Below, in pieces: positions 17,578 through 25,777 of a DNA stretch of 64,000 nt. The position numbers and the translations under genes are program-made. The notes under the pieces are model-generated. The model ran no database searches. It had not been told where the DNA came from and was given only the letters and a program-made list of their open reading frames with translations. The stretch is from Polaribacter vadi (GTDB taxonomy: Bacteria > Bacteroidota > Bacteroidia > Flavobacteriales > Flavobacteriaceae), in assembly GCF_018861005.1 (NCBI RefSeq), contig NZ_JAHKQL010000002.1, positions 1 through 64,000 of the forward strand. Direction: 5' to 3'. How positions within the stretch are numbered: the first letter of the stretch is position 1; each line of letters begins with the position of its first letter.

Positions 17578-18363
17578 TTAGTTTGTTATACTTCCTGCTG
17601 TTCCAAAAAAACCATTTCCGTTTAAATATGGAGCTTCTGTAGTAATATGATAATGATAAATTCCTTCAGGAAAATCTGACGTTACAGAAGTATGACCATG
17701 GTAATCGTCTAAATCTGCATTAGTAATTGTTGTTCCATTTTCTTGAGGTCCATACACAGGAAAACCGTCTGCTAACAAACCTAAAAATGCATCTTGTCCA
17801 AATTCACCTGTTAAATAAGTTGGTTCTATATGATAATGATATTGACTAGTTCCTGTTGGGTGTCCTAAATATTGGTCGAAAGAATTAATTTCACTTGTTA
17901 ATTCTTGTTCATTTGGACCTGCATACTGATTAAAAAAAACAACTCCATTTCTAGAAATCCCTATAGGGCCTAAACTTGTAGCACTTTTAGTGGTAGCTTC
18001 TTTAGGATTTAAGGAAATTGTAAATGTTACATTTTGTTCTGCAATTGTATTTGGGTTTTGGTTCCAACTTGTATTAGTTCCATTATAAGCTTCATACAAA
18101 GGATTTGAAGTGTCCCAATAAGGACTAGTGTGATTTGGTAAATCTGTAGTTGTAAATGTTACAGTAGATCCGTTTACGGAATAAGAGAGAGCATCAATAT
18201 TATCGAATTTTGATAAAATTGAAGTAATATCATAATCTGTTTCAGTTACAATTTCTGGTTCATCTATAATATCTTCTTCATTTGAAGAAGAGCTGCAAGA
18301 AAGAATAATAGTTGTTGCTAGAAAAATTAAGCTAGAAAATTTAATAATTTGAAAATTTTTCAT
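17578..18363 (-). CDS. YHYH-domain lipoprotein, copy 2
   Basis: 261 residues; lipobox IILSCSSSS, acidic linker, PNHTSPYWDTSNPLY, then two HYH motifs TSQYHYHIEP and GIYHYHITTE and LGLLADGFPVYGPQENG between them. Paralogue of the gene at 15002 but diverged outside the motifs, so the duplication is not recent. It leads the cassette next to the sigma factor genes. A weaker form of the ECF-type promoter lies 23 bases upstream. Confidence 0.87.
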   Translation of the reverse strand: MKNFQIIKFSSLIFLATTIILSCSSSSNEEDIIDEPEIVTETDYDITSILSKFDNIDALSYSVNGSTVTFTTTDLPNHTSPYWDTSNPLYEAYNGTNTSWNQNPNTIAEQNVTFTISLNPKEATTKSATSLGPIGISRNGVVFFNQYAGPNEQELTSEINSFDQYLGHPTGTSQYHYHIEPTYLTGEFGQDAFLGLLADGFPVYGPQENGTTITNADLDDYHGHTSVTSDFPEGIYHYHITTEAPYLNGNGFFGTAGSITN

Positions 18364-18385
18364 TCTATAATGTAGTGGTTATATT

Positions 18386-18412
18386 TTAGACTTTATAATT
18401 TATTAAAAGTTT
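18386..18412 (-). promoter_or_regulatory. ECF-type promoter (weak match) of the YHYH copy 2 cassette
   Basis: Minus strand AAACTTTT, 11 bases, AAGTCTAA. The -10 core TCTAA and the spacing are kept; the -35 half differs at two positions. Confidence 0.45.
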
Positions 18413-18472
18413 AATATTACACAAATGGTGATCTTATTTTTCTATTTGTAACATTATCATCTTTTAATCTAA

Positions 18473-18540
18473 TAAAAACCCCCTACTTAAAACATAAGTA
18501 GGGATCTAAAAACATTTAAATATTCCCCCAAACATTTATA
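18473..18540 (-). ncRNA. G-loop RNA element B (putative small RNA or 3' UTR element)
   Basis: Minus strand: a short 5-bp stem (18517-18521 with 18534-18538) closes the loop GUUUGGGGGAAU, identical over 12 bases to the loop of element A. A terminator follows: CCCTACTTA and TAAGTAGGG pair around a 5-base loop, then GGTTTTT. The stem is weaker than in the other members. The element follows the Spy-like gene, so it may be the end of that transcript rather than a separate RNA; no -7 box is clear. Confidence 0.5.
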
Positions 18541-18591
18541 CGCTTTTAACCTTAGACCTATGTTTTTTAAAATAGTTTGAAAAAAATAAAA

Positions 18592-19080
18592 TTATCTTGG
18601 TGGTGGAGGCATTCCTTCTCCTCTTTCTGGATGATGTTCGTTATTTCTTGGATGTCCAGAATTACCACCTTGTATGGCTTTATCTATAATTACGTCAAAC
18701 TTTTTTTGTTGTTCTGGAGTACATATTTTTCTAACAGATTTAAAAAAACTAAATACTTCTAACTCTTTTTTTATTTCTAAATTACCTGCAACAGTTACTA
18801 AAGAATCAATATTTTTAGTTTCATCTGCAAAAGAATTGAACAAAATATCTTTTTGTTTTATAATTCTTTGATCTAAATCCATCATTTTTCTTCTATGAAT
18901 ATTATCTAGGCTTTTAAACTTTTCTTGCTGATCTTTAGAAAACTGTAACTGCTCTATTAAAAAAATTCTTTCTGCTTGATTTCTATTATTTAAATGCGGT
19001 TTTTTAATCAACATAAAAATTAAAACACCATTTAAAATAATAAGAACTACTAATAATATTGGAAGTAATTTTGATTTCAT
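18592..19080 (-). CDS. Spy/CpxP/ZraP-like periplasmic protein
   Basis: 162 residues: one N-terminal membrane anchor (about 6-25) and a helical domain with repeated KDQQEKFKSLDNIHRRKM and CTPEQQKKFDVIID, the pattern of LTXXQ/metal-resistance periplasmic proteins (CpxP, Spy, ZraP, CnrX). It ends in a Gly/His/Pro-rich tail (HPRNNEHHPERGEG), possibly metal-binding. It is third in the sigma, anti-sigma, Spy-like series, the arrangement of CnrYXH-like metal sensing, so it may be the stress or metal sensor that controls the anti-sigma factor. Confidence 0.8.
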   Translation of the reverse strand: MKSKLLPILLVVLIILNGVLIFMLIKKPHLNNRNQAERIFLIEQLQFSKDQQEKFKSLDNIHRRKMMDLDQRIIKQKDILFNSFADETKNIDSLVTVAGNLEIKKELEVFSFFKSVRKICTPEQQKKFDVIIDKAIQGGNSGHPRNNEHHPERGEGMPPPPR

Positions 19081-19086
19081 ATTGCC

Positions 19087-19404
19087 TTAATTTAAAATCG
19101 AATTTGTTTCAGGTTGTAAAGAATATTCTTGTGCAAAATTCTCTAAAGTTACATTGTTAGTTACCTTTTGAGATGAATATGCGTAAAATAATGCACTAAC
19201 ATTTAATAATAAAACCAAACCTAAAGTTGCTAATTGTAACTGAGGAGAAAACCAACCTAAAACTTTAGATTTTTCTTCTTTTTGATTTTCTAATTGTTGT
19301 AAAACCTTATGTTTAAAAAAGTGATTTACTTTCACCTCTTCTATATTCTCTAATACTTTAAAAGCATCATCAATATTATTTTCTATTTCTTTCTTAGGTT
19401 TCAT
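19087..19404 (-). CDS. Putative single-pass anti-sigma factor
   Basis: 105 residues: a cytoplasmic segment of about 55 residues (helical, with HFFKHKVLQQLENQ), one membrane segment (about 55-72, LATLGLVLLLNVSALFYAY) and a short outer tail. No zinc-binding ZAS motif is visible. I call it anti-sigma only from position between the sigma gene and the Spy-like gene and from topology. An exact ECF-type promoter lies in the gap between it and the sigma gene, as expected for feedback control. Confidence 0.62.
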   Translation of the reverse strand: MKPKKEIENNIDDAFKVLENIEEVKVNHFFKHKVLQQLENQKEEKSKVLGWFSPQLQLATLGLVLLLNVSALFYAYSSQKVTNNVTLENFAQEYSLQPETNSILN

Positions 19405-19439
19405 CTTTCTTTTTTTTGATAAAATAATTTTATAATTAT

Positions 19440-19466
19440 TTAGATGCTTTATGTTATAAAAACTTG
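19440..19466 (-). promoter_or_regulatory. ECF-type promoter of the anti-sigma / Spy-like genes
   Basis: Minus strand CAAGTTTT, 11 bases, GCATCTAA, exact in both halves. It lies between the sigma stop (19509) and the anti-sigma start (19404), so the sigma factor would raise its own inhibitor. Confidence 0.72.
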
Positions 19467-19508
19467 CGCTCTTTATAAAATAATTTTATTTAATTAATTT
19501 TTAACAAC

Positions 19509-20090
19509 TTAATATGATTCATTTTTATAAACAGTTGCTAATTTTTCTTTTAATGTTTTTTTTGCTCTAAACATTATAGATTCTACAGAAGACAAGCTTT
19601 TACCTGTAATTTCTACTATTTCTTGATAGCTTTTGCCATCTATTTTAGCTAAAGTAAACACTACTTTTTGCGAATCTGGCAAAGTATTTATCGCCTTAAA
19701 AATTGTGGCTGATTTTTCTTTATTTTCTAATAAAATTCCTGGGTGATTAAACTCTGTAAAATAACTAGTTTTATCTATTGGCATTTCATTCCCCATAATA
19801 GATTGCATAAAAGCAAATCGTTTTTTGGTGTTTTTTTTTCTGATGAATTCTAAACATTTATTAGTTGCAATTCTATAAATCCAAGTAGATAGTTTAGAAT
19901 TGCCTTTAAACTTTGTAATCGATTTAAAAACTTCTAAAAACACTTCTTGTGCCACATCTTCTGCATCTTCTTTATTAGGTATAAATGAAATACAAGTGCT
20001 AAAGACTTTCTGCTGATAATCATCTAAAAGATGACTAAATGCAGATTGCTTACCTTGCTTTAAATTATTTATAAAATCTTGTTCGTTCAA
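19509..20090 (-). CDS. ECF-type RNA polymerase sigma factor (8.5-20 kb block)
   Basis: 193 residues. Region 2 is visible as EDAEDVAQEVFLEVFKSI and LSTWIYRIATNKCLEFIR, and region 4 as LPDSQKVVFTLAKIDGKSYQEIVEITGKSLSSVESIMFRAKKTL in pieces. No region 3, as usual for ECF factors. The start is a TTG at 20090 (MNEQDFINNLKQG after decoding); no ATG fits. It probably drives the seven CAAGTTTT-N11-GCATCTAA promoters found downstream. Its own promoter is not of that type. Confidence 0.92.
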   Translation of the reverse strand: MNEQDFINNLKQGKQSAFSHLLDDYQQKVFSTCISFIPNKEDAEDVAQEVFLEVFKSITKFKGNSKLSTWIYRIATNKCLEFIRKKNTKKRFAFMQSIMGNEMPIDKTSYFTEFNHPGILLENKEKSATIFKAINTLPDSQKVVFTLAKIDGKSYQEIVEITGKSLSSVESIMFRAKKTLKEKLATVYKNESY

Positions 20091-20121
20091 ATTTGGTTGT
20101 CAAAAAAAGTAAACATACAAA

Positions 20122-20151
20122 AAAAAGACTGCTCAATAAAACAGTCTTTTT
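20122..20151 (-). terminator. Intrinsic terminator of the MscS gene
   Basis: 10-bp perfect stem AAAAAGACTG / CAGTCTTTTT around a 10-base loop, 20 bases past the MscS stop. The A and T tracts are symmetric. Confidence 0.82.
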
Positions 20152-20171
20152 AAATTTATTTTCGTTTCGAA

Positions 20172-21002
20172 TTATTTTGTCATTGTAACAACTCTTTGTG
20201 GTAAAGGAGCCTCATAGCCTGCATTACCTAAAGCTTCTACAATTTTTTGTCTTGTGTCCCAAAAAACATCCCAATAATTATTACAATCTACATAAGGCAA
20301 AGCCAAAAGTTCTACACTATTTTCTCCTAAATTATTAACAGCAACTCTAGGTGCAACATTGCCATCTTTTAAAACATTAGCATCATTTTTAAGAATATTC
20401 ATTACAATTTCTTTAGCCTTTGTAATATCTGCTCCATAACGAATTGCAAAAGGCATATCTATTCTTAAATTACCAATTTTAGTAAGGTTTGTAATTTTAT
20501 TTGCTGTAATTGCAGAATTAGGTATTATTTCTGTTTCGTTTTGAAAAGTTTCTATAACTGTAACAAAAACCGATATTTCTTTTACAAAACCAAAAGCACC
20601 ATTCGTTTTTATTAAATCGCCTACTTTAAAAGGTCTAAAAATTAATAGCATAACACCAGAAGCTATATGCCCTAAAGAACCATTAAAAGCAGCTCCAAGA
20701 GCCAAACCTACACCTGCTAATAATGCTGCAAAAGAAGCCATTGGTAAACCTACTATACCTGCAATTGAAATAATTAATAATAATTTTAAAATAAAACCTA
20801 AAGTGGTTAATAAAAAAGGTTGTAGAGTTTCGTCTATTGTTCTTTTCTCAAAAACTTTAGAGATTCCGTTCATTACCATTCTAATAACCCAAAGACCAAT
20901 AATTAAGGCAGCAATTGCACCAATTAATTGTAAACCCCAGTTTCCTAAACCAGCTGAAATAGTATTGTAAAAGTTTTTTAATGATTCTGTAAATGTTTCC
21001 AT
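20172..21002 (-). CDS. Small-conductance mechanosensitive channel, MscS family
   Basis: 276 residues, the size of E. coli MscS. Three hydrophobic segments (about 20-45, 63-85, 88-115) are followed by the pore-lining helix with alternating Gly and Ala (ALLAGVGLALGAAFNGSLGHIASG) and the beta domain opening with RPFKVGDLIKTNGAFGFV. It opens on membrane tension and releases solutes. It is upstream of, and separated by a terminator from, the sigma factor gene, so joint control is not shown. Confidence 0.93.
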   Translation of the reverse strand: METFTESLKNFYNTISAGLGNWGLQLIGAIAALIIGLWVIRMVMNGISKVFEKRTIDETLQPFLLTTLGFILKLLLIISIAGIVGLPMASFAALLAGVGLALGAAFNGSLGHIASGVMLLIFRPFKVGDLIKTNGAFGFVKEISVFVTVIETFQNETEIIPNSAITANKITNLTKIGNLRIDMPFAIRYGADITKAKEIVMNILKNDANVLKDGNVAPRVAVNNLGENSVELLALPYVDCNNYWDVFWDTRQKIVEALGNAGYEAPLPQRVVTMTK

Positions 21003-21113
21003 TGTATTTTTTGATTTTTAATTAGTTACACTTTTTTCGACACTAGAAAATTTAAAAAGTCACTAACACAAAATATTTCTGATAGAATTTTTAGCTTAAA
21101 AATTTAGAATACG

Positions 21114-21121
21114 TATCTTTG
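21114..21121 (+). promoter_or_regulatory. -7 box (TATCTTTG) of the 21.1-24.6 kb operon
   Basis: Exact TAnnTTTG match 17 bases before the ATG at 21139. No clear TTG at the -33 position. Confidence 0.55.
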
Positions 21122-21138
21122 CAACACAATTATTATTT

Positions 21139-21342
21139 ATGAAATTATTATTGCTTACTTTAGGATTATTGGCTCTTGGTGTTGCAGGAATTGCTATTAA
21201 AATTTGGGCAAAAAAAGATGGTGAATTTGCTGGTACTTGTGCTAGCCAAAACCCTATGTTAAATGAAACTGGTGAAGCTTGTGGTTTTTGTGGTAAAACC
21301 CCAGACCAATTTGATTCTTGTGCAGAGCCACAACATAATTAA
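21139..21342 (+). CDS. Small membrane-anchored cysteine-rich protein
   Basis: 67 residues: one N-terminal hydrophobic segment (about 2-24) then a short outer or inner tail with Cys-x-x-Cys (ACGFCGKTP) and two further Cys (AGTCASQNP and DSCAEP). The four cysteines could bind a metal or form disulfides. Similar small proteins occur in flavobacteria but I know of no function. It leads a tight run with a glycosyltransferase, an ECF sigma factor, a zinc-ribbon protein and an Nramp-like transporter. Confidence 0.7.
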   Translation: MKLLLLTLGLLALGVAGIAIKIWAKKDGEFAGTCASQNPMLNETGEACGFCGKTPDQFDSCAEPQHN

Positions 21343-21356
21343 TTTATAATAGTACA

Positions 21357-22460
21357 ATGGTATTAGCTGTAGTTTTCTACACTTTTGTAGTATTTACAGT
21401 AATACAAGTTATTTACTATCTTGTTTTTTCTACTTTTCTTACTATAAATAAAAACAGAAAAAAACTTACTGAACAAGTTCCAGTATCTATAATTATTTTT
21501 GCCAAAAATTGCGCCCAAGAATTACAAGAAAATTTACCTCTTATTCTTTCTCAAAAATATTCGAAATTCGAAATTCTTTTATTAAACAATGCCTCTTCAG
21601 ATAACACTGCAGAAATAATTGAAACTTTTAAAAAAGAAAATGAAAACATTAAAATTTTAGATATTGAAAATAATGAGGCTTTTTGGGCTAATAAAAAATA
21701 CGCTTTAACTTTAGGTATTAAAGCTGCCAGATACGATCAATTATTATTTACTGAAGCAGGCTCTAAACCAAATTCTGATTCTTGGATTGCAGAAATGAGT
21801 AAACATTTTACAGCTAAGAAAACAATAGTTTTGGGTTACAGTAAATTTTCGAATAAGAAAACATTCTTAAATTTGTTTACTCGTTTCGAAAACTTATTTA
21901 GTGCTATACAATGTTTTTCATTTACTAAATTAGGTATTCCTTTTATGGCTTTTGGCGATAATTTAACCTACAAAAAAGATGAGTTTTTTAATGTAAAAGG
22001 GTTTATTAATCACATTAAAATAAAAAACGATAATGGTGATCTTTTTATAAAAGATGCTGCTCATAAAACTAATACTTCTTTTACAATTTCAGAGCAAAGT
22101 TTTATAGAAACAAAGCAACCAGATTCTTTTAGTACTTGGTTTCAAAATTTAAGACTTAAAAATTCCATTCAAAAACATTATAAATTTAAAAATCGTTTTT
22201 TATTAACCTTTTTTAATTTTTCTAAATTTATTTTTTATGTTTTAGGTATTACCTTATTTTTCTTTTATCCTTGGCAGATAATGCTACCAATAATACTTAC
22301 TTATTTTTTAGTACAATTTATTGTAGTAGGCTTATCTGCAAAAAAATTAAAAGAACCCTATATCATTTTTTTACTACCATTTTTAGAAATCGGTTTATTA
22401 TTGATTCAAATTAGTATCTTTAGTGTCAATTTGATTTCAAAACCAAATCATTGGAAATAG
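21357..22460 (+). CDS. Membrane-bound family 2 glycosyltransferase (21.4 kb)
   Basis: 367 residues: N-terminal membrane segment, GT2 fold with VPVSIIIFAKN, FEILLLNNASSDNT and LLFTEAGSKPNSDSW. The usual DxD is replaced by EAGSKP at this point, so metal binding and activity are uncertain. The C-terminal third has about three membrane segments. It could add sugars to a lipid or wall precursor. The gene overlaps the following sigma factor gene by 10 bases. Confidence 0.8.
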   Translation: MVLAVVFYTFVVFTVIQVIYYLVFSTFLTINKNRKKLTEQVPVSIIIFAKNCAQELQENLPLILSQKYSKFEILLLNNASSDNTAEIIETFKKENENIKILDIENNEAFWANKKYALTLGIKAARYDQLLFTEAGSKPNSDSWIAEMSKHFTAKKTIVLGYSKFSNKKTFLNLFTRFENLFSAIQCFSFTKLGIPFMAFGDNLTYKKDEFFNVKGFINHIKIKNDNGDLFIKDAAHKTNTSFTISEQSFIETKQPDSFSTWFQNLRLKNSIQKHYKFKNRFLLTFFNFSKFIFYVLGITLFFFYPWQIMLPIILTYFLVQFIVVGLSAKKLKEPYIIFLLPFLEIGLLLIQISIFSVNLISKPNHWK

Positions 22461-23014
22461 ACAATAATAAAATTTCATTAAATATTTTAAAAGCAAAAGA
22501 AGGCAATCAATCTGCTTTTCGTTTTTTACTTAATTCTTTTTGGGGTGATGTTTATAGTTATCAACTAAAAAGAACAAAAAGCGAAAATGATGCAGAAGAT
22601 ATTACTATACAAACTTTCTCTAAAGCTTTTGATAAAATACATACTTTTGATGATAAATATGTTTTTAAAACTTGGTTAATTGCCATTTCTAAAAACGTTT
22701 ATATTGATTTACTACGTAAAAAAAAATCATCTATATCTACAGAAACTACCATAGAACAAGAAGAAAAAGTGTATTTGGTGGTTGATGAAAATCCTACTCC
22801 AGAAGACAAAATAATAAGAGAGCAGAATTTAGCAAAGCTTTTAAGAGATATTAAACAATTAAAACCTAAATACCAACAAGTAATACAATTACGTTATTTT
22901 CAAGAATTGAGTTATAAAGAAATTTCTTCTCAAATTAACGAACCAATGAACAACGTAAAAGTAAAATTATTACGAGCAAAAAAATTATTGGCAGAGATTA
23001 TTAGTAAATCTTAA
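22451..23014 (+). CDS. ECF-type RNA polymerase sigma factor (22.5 kb)
   Basis: 187 residues with region 2 (ENDAEDITIQTFSKAFDKI, FKTWLIAISKNVYIDLLRKK) and region 4 (LKPKYQQVIQLRYFQELSYKEISSQ, NNVKVKLLRAKKLL). The start is TTG at 22451, inside the end of the GT2 gene; no ATG lies before region 2, so translation coupling is likely. No anti-sigma gene is adjacent. In flavobacteria a sigma factor of this type is often a constitutive housekeeping ECF; its targets cannot be read here. Confidence 0.9.
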   Translation: MEIDNNKISLNILKAKEGNQSAFRFLLNSFWGDVYSYQLKRTKSENDAEDITIQTFSKAFDKIHTFDDKYVFKTWLIAISKNVYIDLLRKKKSSISTETTIEQEEKVYLVVDENPTPEDKIIREQNLAKLLRDIKQLKPKYQQVIQLRYFQELSYKEISSQINEPMNNVKVKLLRAKKLLAEIISKS

Positions 23015-23016
23015 TT

Positions 23017-23415
23017 ATGAAAAGATTTAACGCTTACCAAAAAAATATAAATGATTTTTTTGATGACATTGTAATTGTTTGTAAAAATTGTAAGAATAAA
23101 GCTTTTGCCAAGCAAATTAATAATAATTTACAAATAACATGCACAAATTGTGGTTACAATAAAATAGTAAGTGACCAACTAAATTTGCCTAACTATGAAT
23201 TATGGTTTACAACTGAATTAAATGAAGGAAAACTTTGGGCATATAATTTAGATCATTTAAAATTTATAGAAAACCATATTAATGCCACTTTAAGAGAAAG
23301 AGATTTAGAAAAAATATCGAATATTTCTATTGGCAGTAGATTGCCAAAATGGATGACTTCTAAAAACAATAGGTCTAAATTATTAAAAGAAATTGCTAAA
23401 TTAAAAACCAAATGA
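23017..23415 (+). CDS. Zinc-ribbon protein of unknown function
   Basis: 132 residues. A CxxC...CxxC ribbon (VCKNCKNK, then TCTNCGYN) spans about residues 21-50, followed by a basic helical part (NISIGSRLPKWMTSKNN). It starts two bases after the sigma factor stop and shares an ATGA overlap with the Nramp gene, so all three are co-translated. I do not recognise a characterised relative; it may bind nucleic acid or the sigma factor, but that is inference. Confidence 0.7.
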   Translation: MKRFNAYQKNINDFFDDIVIVCKNCKNKAFAKQINNNLQITCTNCGYNKIVSDQLNLPNYELWFTTELNEGKLWAYNLDHLKFIENHINATLRERDLEKISNISIGSRLPKWMTSKNNRSKLLKEIAKLKTK

Positions 23416-24632
23416 AAAAATCATTCTTACAATCTTTAGGACCTGGTTTATTATTTGCTGGTGCAGCAATTGGTGTATCTCATTTGGTGCAATCTACAAA
23501 AGCAGGTGCAGAATTTGGTTTTGGTTTACTTTGGGCTTTATTATTAATTCATATTATAAAATATCCATTTTTTCAATTTGGCCCTAGATATGCAGCAGCA
23601 ACTGGCGAAACTTTATTAGATGGTTATCGAAAATTAGGCAAAGGTGTTTTAGCCATCTATTATATTTTGAATTTCGCTACAATGTTTACAATTCAAGCTG
23701 CAGTTACTATTGTTACTGCTGGTTTGGCTTCAAAAATTTTTGGTATTACAGATAACTTAGTCATTTGGTCTGCAATTTTAATGGCAATTAGCATTGTTAT
23801 TTTACTAATTGGAAAATATAAATTGTTAGATAATTTAATGAAATACATTATTATTACCTTAACAATAAGTACAGTTGCTGCAGTTTCTGTAGCATTATTT
23901 AGCTCTACAGAGGCTTTTGATGTTATTCAGATTTTACCTTCTGGCTCTGTAGAAGTCACTTTTATGATTGCCTTTTTGGGTTGGATGCCAACTTCTTTAG
24001 ATATTTCTATTTGGCACTCCATTTGGTCTGTAGAAAAAAGTAAAAATACCTTAACAAAAATAAAACCTAAAGACGCTATTTTTGATTTTAATGTAGGTTA
24101 TATTGGCACACTTATTTTAGGAGTTTGTTTTGTACTTTTAGGCACACTTGTTATGTATAAATCTGGTGAAACTTTTTCTAATAAAGGTGTAGAGTTTGCT
24201 AGTCAGTTAATAAACTTATACACTAAAAATTTAGGTGATTTTTCTTATGTATTTATAGCTTTAGCTGCATTTACAACAATGTTTAGCACAACATTAACTA
24301 CTTTAGATGCATCACCAAGAGCTATGAACAGAAGCTCTAAATTATTGTTTGATAAACAATTTAAATTCGGATATTGGTTTTGGATTTTCTTCCTTTTTAT
24401 TGGTACAATAATTATATTACAATTCTTTTTGGCAAACATGGGTAGTTTGATAAAAATTGCCACAATTTTATCGTTTTTAACTGCTCCTTTTTATGCGATA
24501 ATGAACTACTTATTAATAACAGGAAAACACACGCCCAAAGAACATCAACCAAAAATATTTATTAGAATTTTAAGTATTGCTGGTATTGTATTTTTAATAG
24601 GTTTTAGTATTTGGTTTTTAAGTAGTATTTAA
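23412..24632 (+). CDS. Nramp-related transporter lacking the canonical metal motif
   Basis: 406 residues with about 11 membrane segments and the overall Nramp/APC arrangement: LGPGLLFAGAAIGVSH in the first segment and GWMPTSLDISIWHSIW in the sixth. Canonical manganese/iron Nramps have DPGN in segment 1 and MPH in segment 6; here these read GVSH and MPT, so the metal-binding Asp, Asn and following residue are missing. Substrate is therefore unlikely to be Mn or Fe by the usual mechanism. The inner repeat AFTTMFSTTLTTLDASPRAMNR is typical of the family. Confidence 0.78.
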   Translation: MKKSFLQSLGPGLLFAGAAIGVSHLVQSTKAGAEFGFGLLWALLLIHIIKYPFFQFGPRYAAATGETLLDGYRKLGKGVLAIYYILNFATMFTIQAAVTIVTAGLASKIFGITDNLVIWSAILMAISIVILLIGKYKLLDNLMKYIIITLTISTVAAVSVALFSSTEAFDVIQILPSGSVEVTFMIAFLGWMPTSLDISIWHSIWSVEKSKNTLTKIKPKDAIFDFNVGYIGTLILGVCFVLLGTLVMYKSGETFSNKGVEFASQLINLYTKNLGDFSYVFIALAAFTTMFSTTLTTLDASPRAMNRSSKLLFDKQFKFGYWFWIFFLFIGTIIILQFFLANMGSLIKIATILSFLTAPFYAIMNYLLITGKHTPKEHQPKIFIRILSIAGIVFLIGFSIWFLSSI

Positions 24633-24739
24633 TTTTTTCTTATACTGATACTATTGGGTTGCAAGAAATTGATAAAAACACATTCTTTACTAACATTCAT
24701 TTCGATGATAAAAACGGATTAAAACAATATCCGAATAAA

Positions 24740-24841
24740 ATGAACAGTACTCTTAAAAAAATAGCATTAATGTTATTTCCTGTTCTTTTTTTATCATTCA
24801 TTTTAAGCATTTTATCAAAAAGAAAAAAACGACTTAATTAA
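24740..24841 (+). CDS. Possible 33-residue membrane peptide
   Basis: An ATG at 24740 opens a frame with one hydrophobic segment (ALMLFPVLFLSFILSIL) and a basic end (SKRKKRLN). The same frame stays open upstream to 24659 but only from a TTG. Nothing identifies it, and chance cannot be excluded in such AT-rich DNA. It lies between the Nramp-like gene and lipA. Confidence 0.3.
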   Translation: MNSTLKKIALMLFPVLFLSFILSILSKRKKRLN

Positions 24842-24879
24842 TTCTTAAGAGTTGTATTACCTTGTTAATCTTTTCTTCG

Positions 24880-24887
24880 TAAATTTG
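24880..24887 (+). promoter_or_regulatory. -7 box (TAAATTTG) of lipA
   Basis: Exact TAnnTTTG match 20 bases before the lipA ATG. Confidence 0.6.
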
Positions 24888-24907
24888 CACTTTAAATAAG
24901 ATTGATA

Positions 24908-25777
24908 ATGGCTGTAGAATCTGTAGTACTTCCTGAAAGAGCAAAAAAACCAAAATGGTTGCGTGTAAAATTACCTGTGGGTAAAAAATATACTGAATTA
25001 AGAGGTTTAGTTGATAAGTATAAATTAAATACAATTTGTACAAGTGGTAGTTGCCCAAATATGGGTGAATGCTGGGGAGAAGGTACAGCTACATTTATGA
25101 TTTTAGGAAATATCTGTACACGTTCTTGTGGTTTTTGTGGTGTAAAAACTGGTAGACCAGAAACTGTAGAATGGGATGAACCTGAAAAAGTGGCTCGTTC
25201 TATAAAAATTATGAGCATTAAACACGCTGTTATTACTTCTGTAGATAGAGATGATTTAAAGGATGGTGGTTCTATTATTTGGGCAGAAACTGTAGATGCA
25301 ATTCGTAGAGCAAACCCAAATACAACTTTAGAAACTTTAATTCCTGATTTTCAAGGAAACACAAAACAAATAGATAGAATTATAGAAGTTGCACCAGAAG
25401 TAGTTTCTCATAATATGGAAACTGTTAGAAGGTTAACTCGTGAAGTTAGAATTCAAGCAAAATACGATAGAAGTTTAGGTGTTTTAAAATACTTAAAAGA
25501 AAAAGGAATGCGAACTAAAACTGGTTTAATGCTAGGTTTGGGAGAAAAAGAAGATGAAGTAATACAAACCATGAAAGACTTAAGAGCTGTAAATTGTGAT
25601 ATTATTACAATTGGCCAGTACTTACAACCTACAAAAAAGCATTTACCTGTTAAAGAATTTATAACTCCAGAACAGTTTAAAAAATATGAAACTATTGGTT
25701 TAGAAATGGGCTTTATGTACGTAGAAAGTGGTGCTTTAGTACGTTCTTCTTACAAAGCACATAAACACGCTATTTAA
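24908..25777 (+). CDS. lipA: Lipoyl synthase
   Basis: Radical-SAM enzyme that inserts two sulfurs into octanoyl groups on lipoyl domains. Both clusters are present: [12 protein letters not shown] (auxiliary 4Fe-4S, three Cys) and CTRSCGFC (the CxxxCxxC radical-SAM site). The C-terminal RSSY carries the fourth auxiliary ligand (Ser). The ATG at 24908 gives [20 protein letters not shown]; a TTG six bases upstream is less likely. 289 residues is normal. The end overlaps the convergent gene by 8 bases. lpdA, which acts on lipoylated complexes, lies at 40.9 kb. Confidence 0.97.
   Translation: MAVESVVLPERAKKPKWLRVKLPVGKKYTELRGLVDKYKLNTICTSGSCPNMGECWGEGTATFMILGNICTRSCGFCGVKTGRPETVEWDEPEKVARSIKIMSIKHAVITSVDRDDLKDGGSIIWAETVDAIRRANPNTTLETLIPDFQGNTKQIDRIIEVAPEVVSHNMETVRRLTREVRIQAKYDRSLGVLKYLKEKGMRTKTGLMLGLGEKEDEVIQTMKDLRAVNCDIITIGQYLQPTKKHLPVKEFITPEQFKKYETIGLEMGFMYVESGALVRSSYKAHKHAI

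Noticed and set aside
21114..24632. Prophage or IS-derived segment because of the odd gene mix
   Set aside because: No integrase, transposase or terminal repeats, and base composition matches the neighbours.
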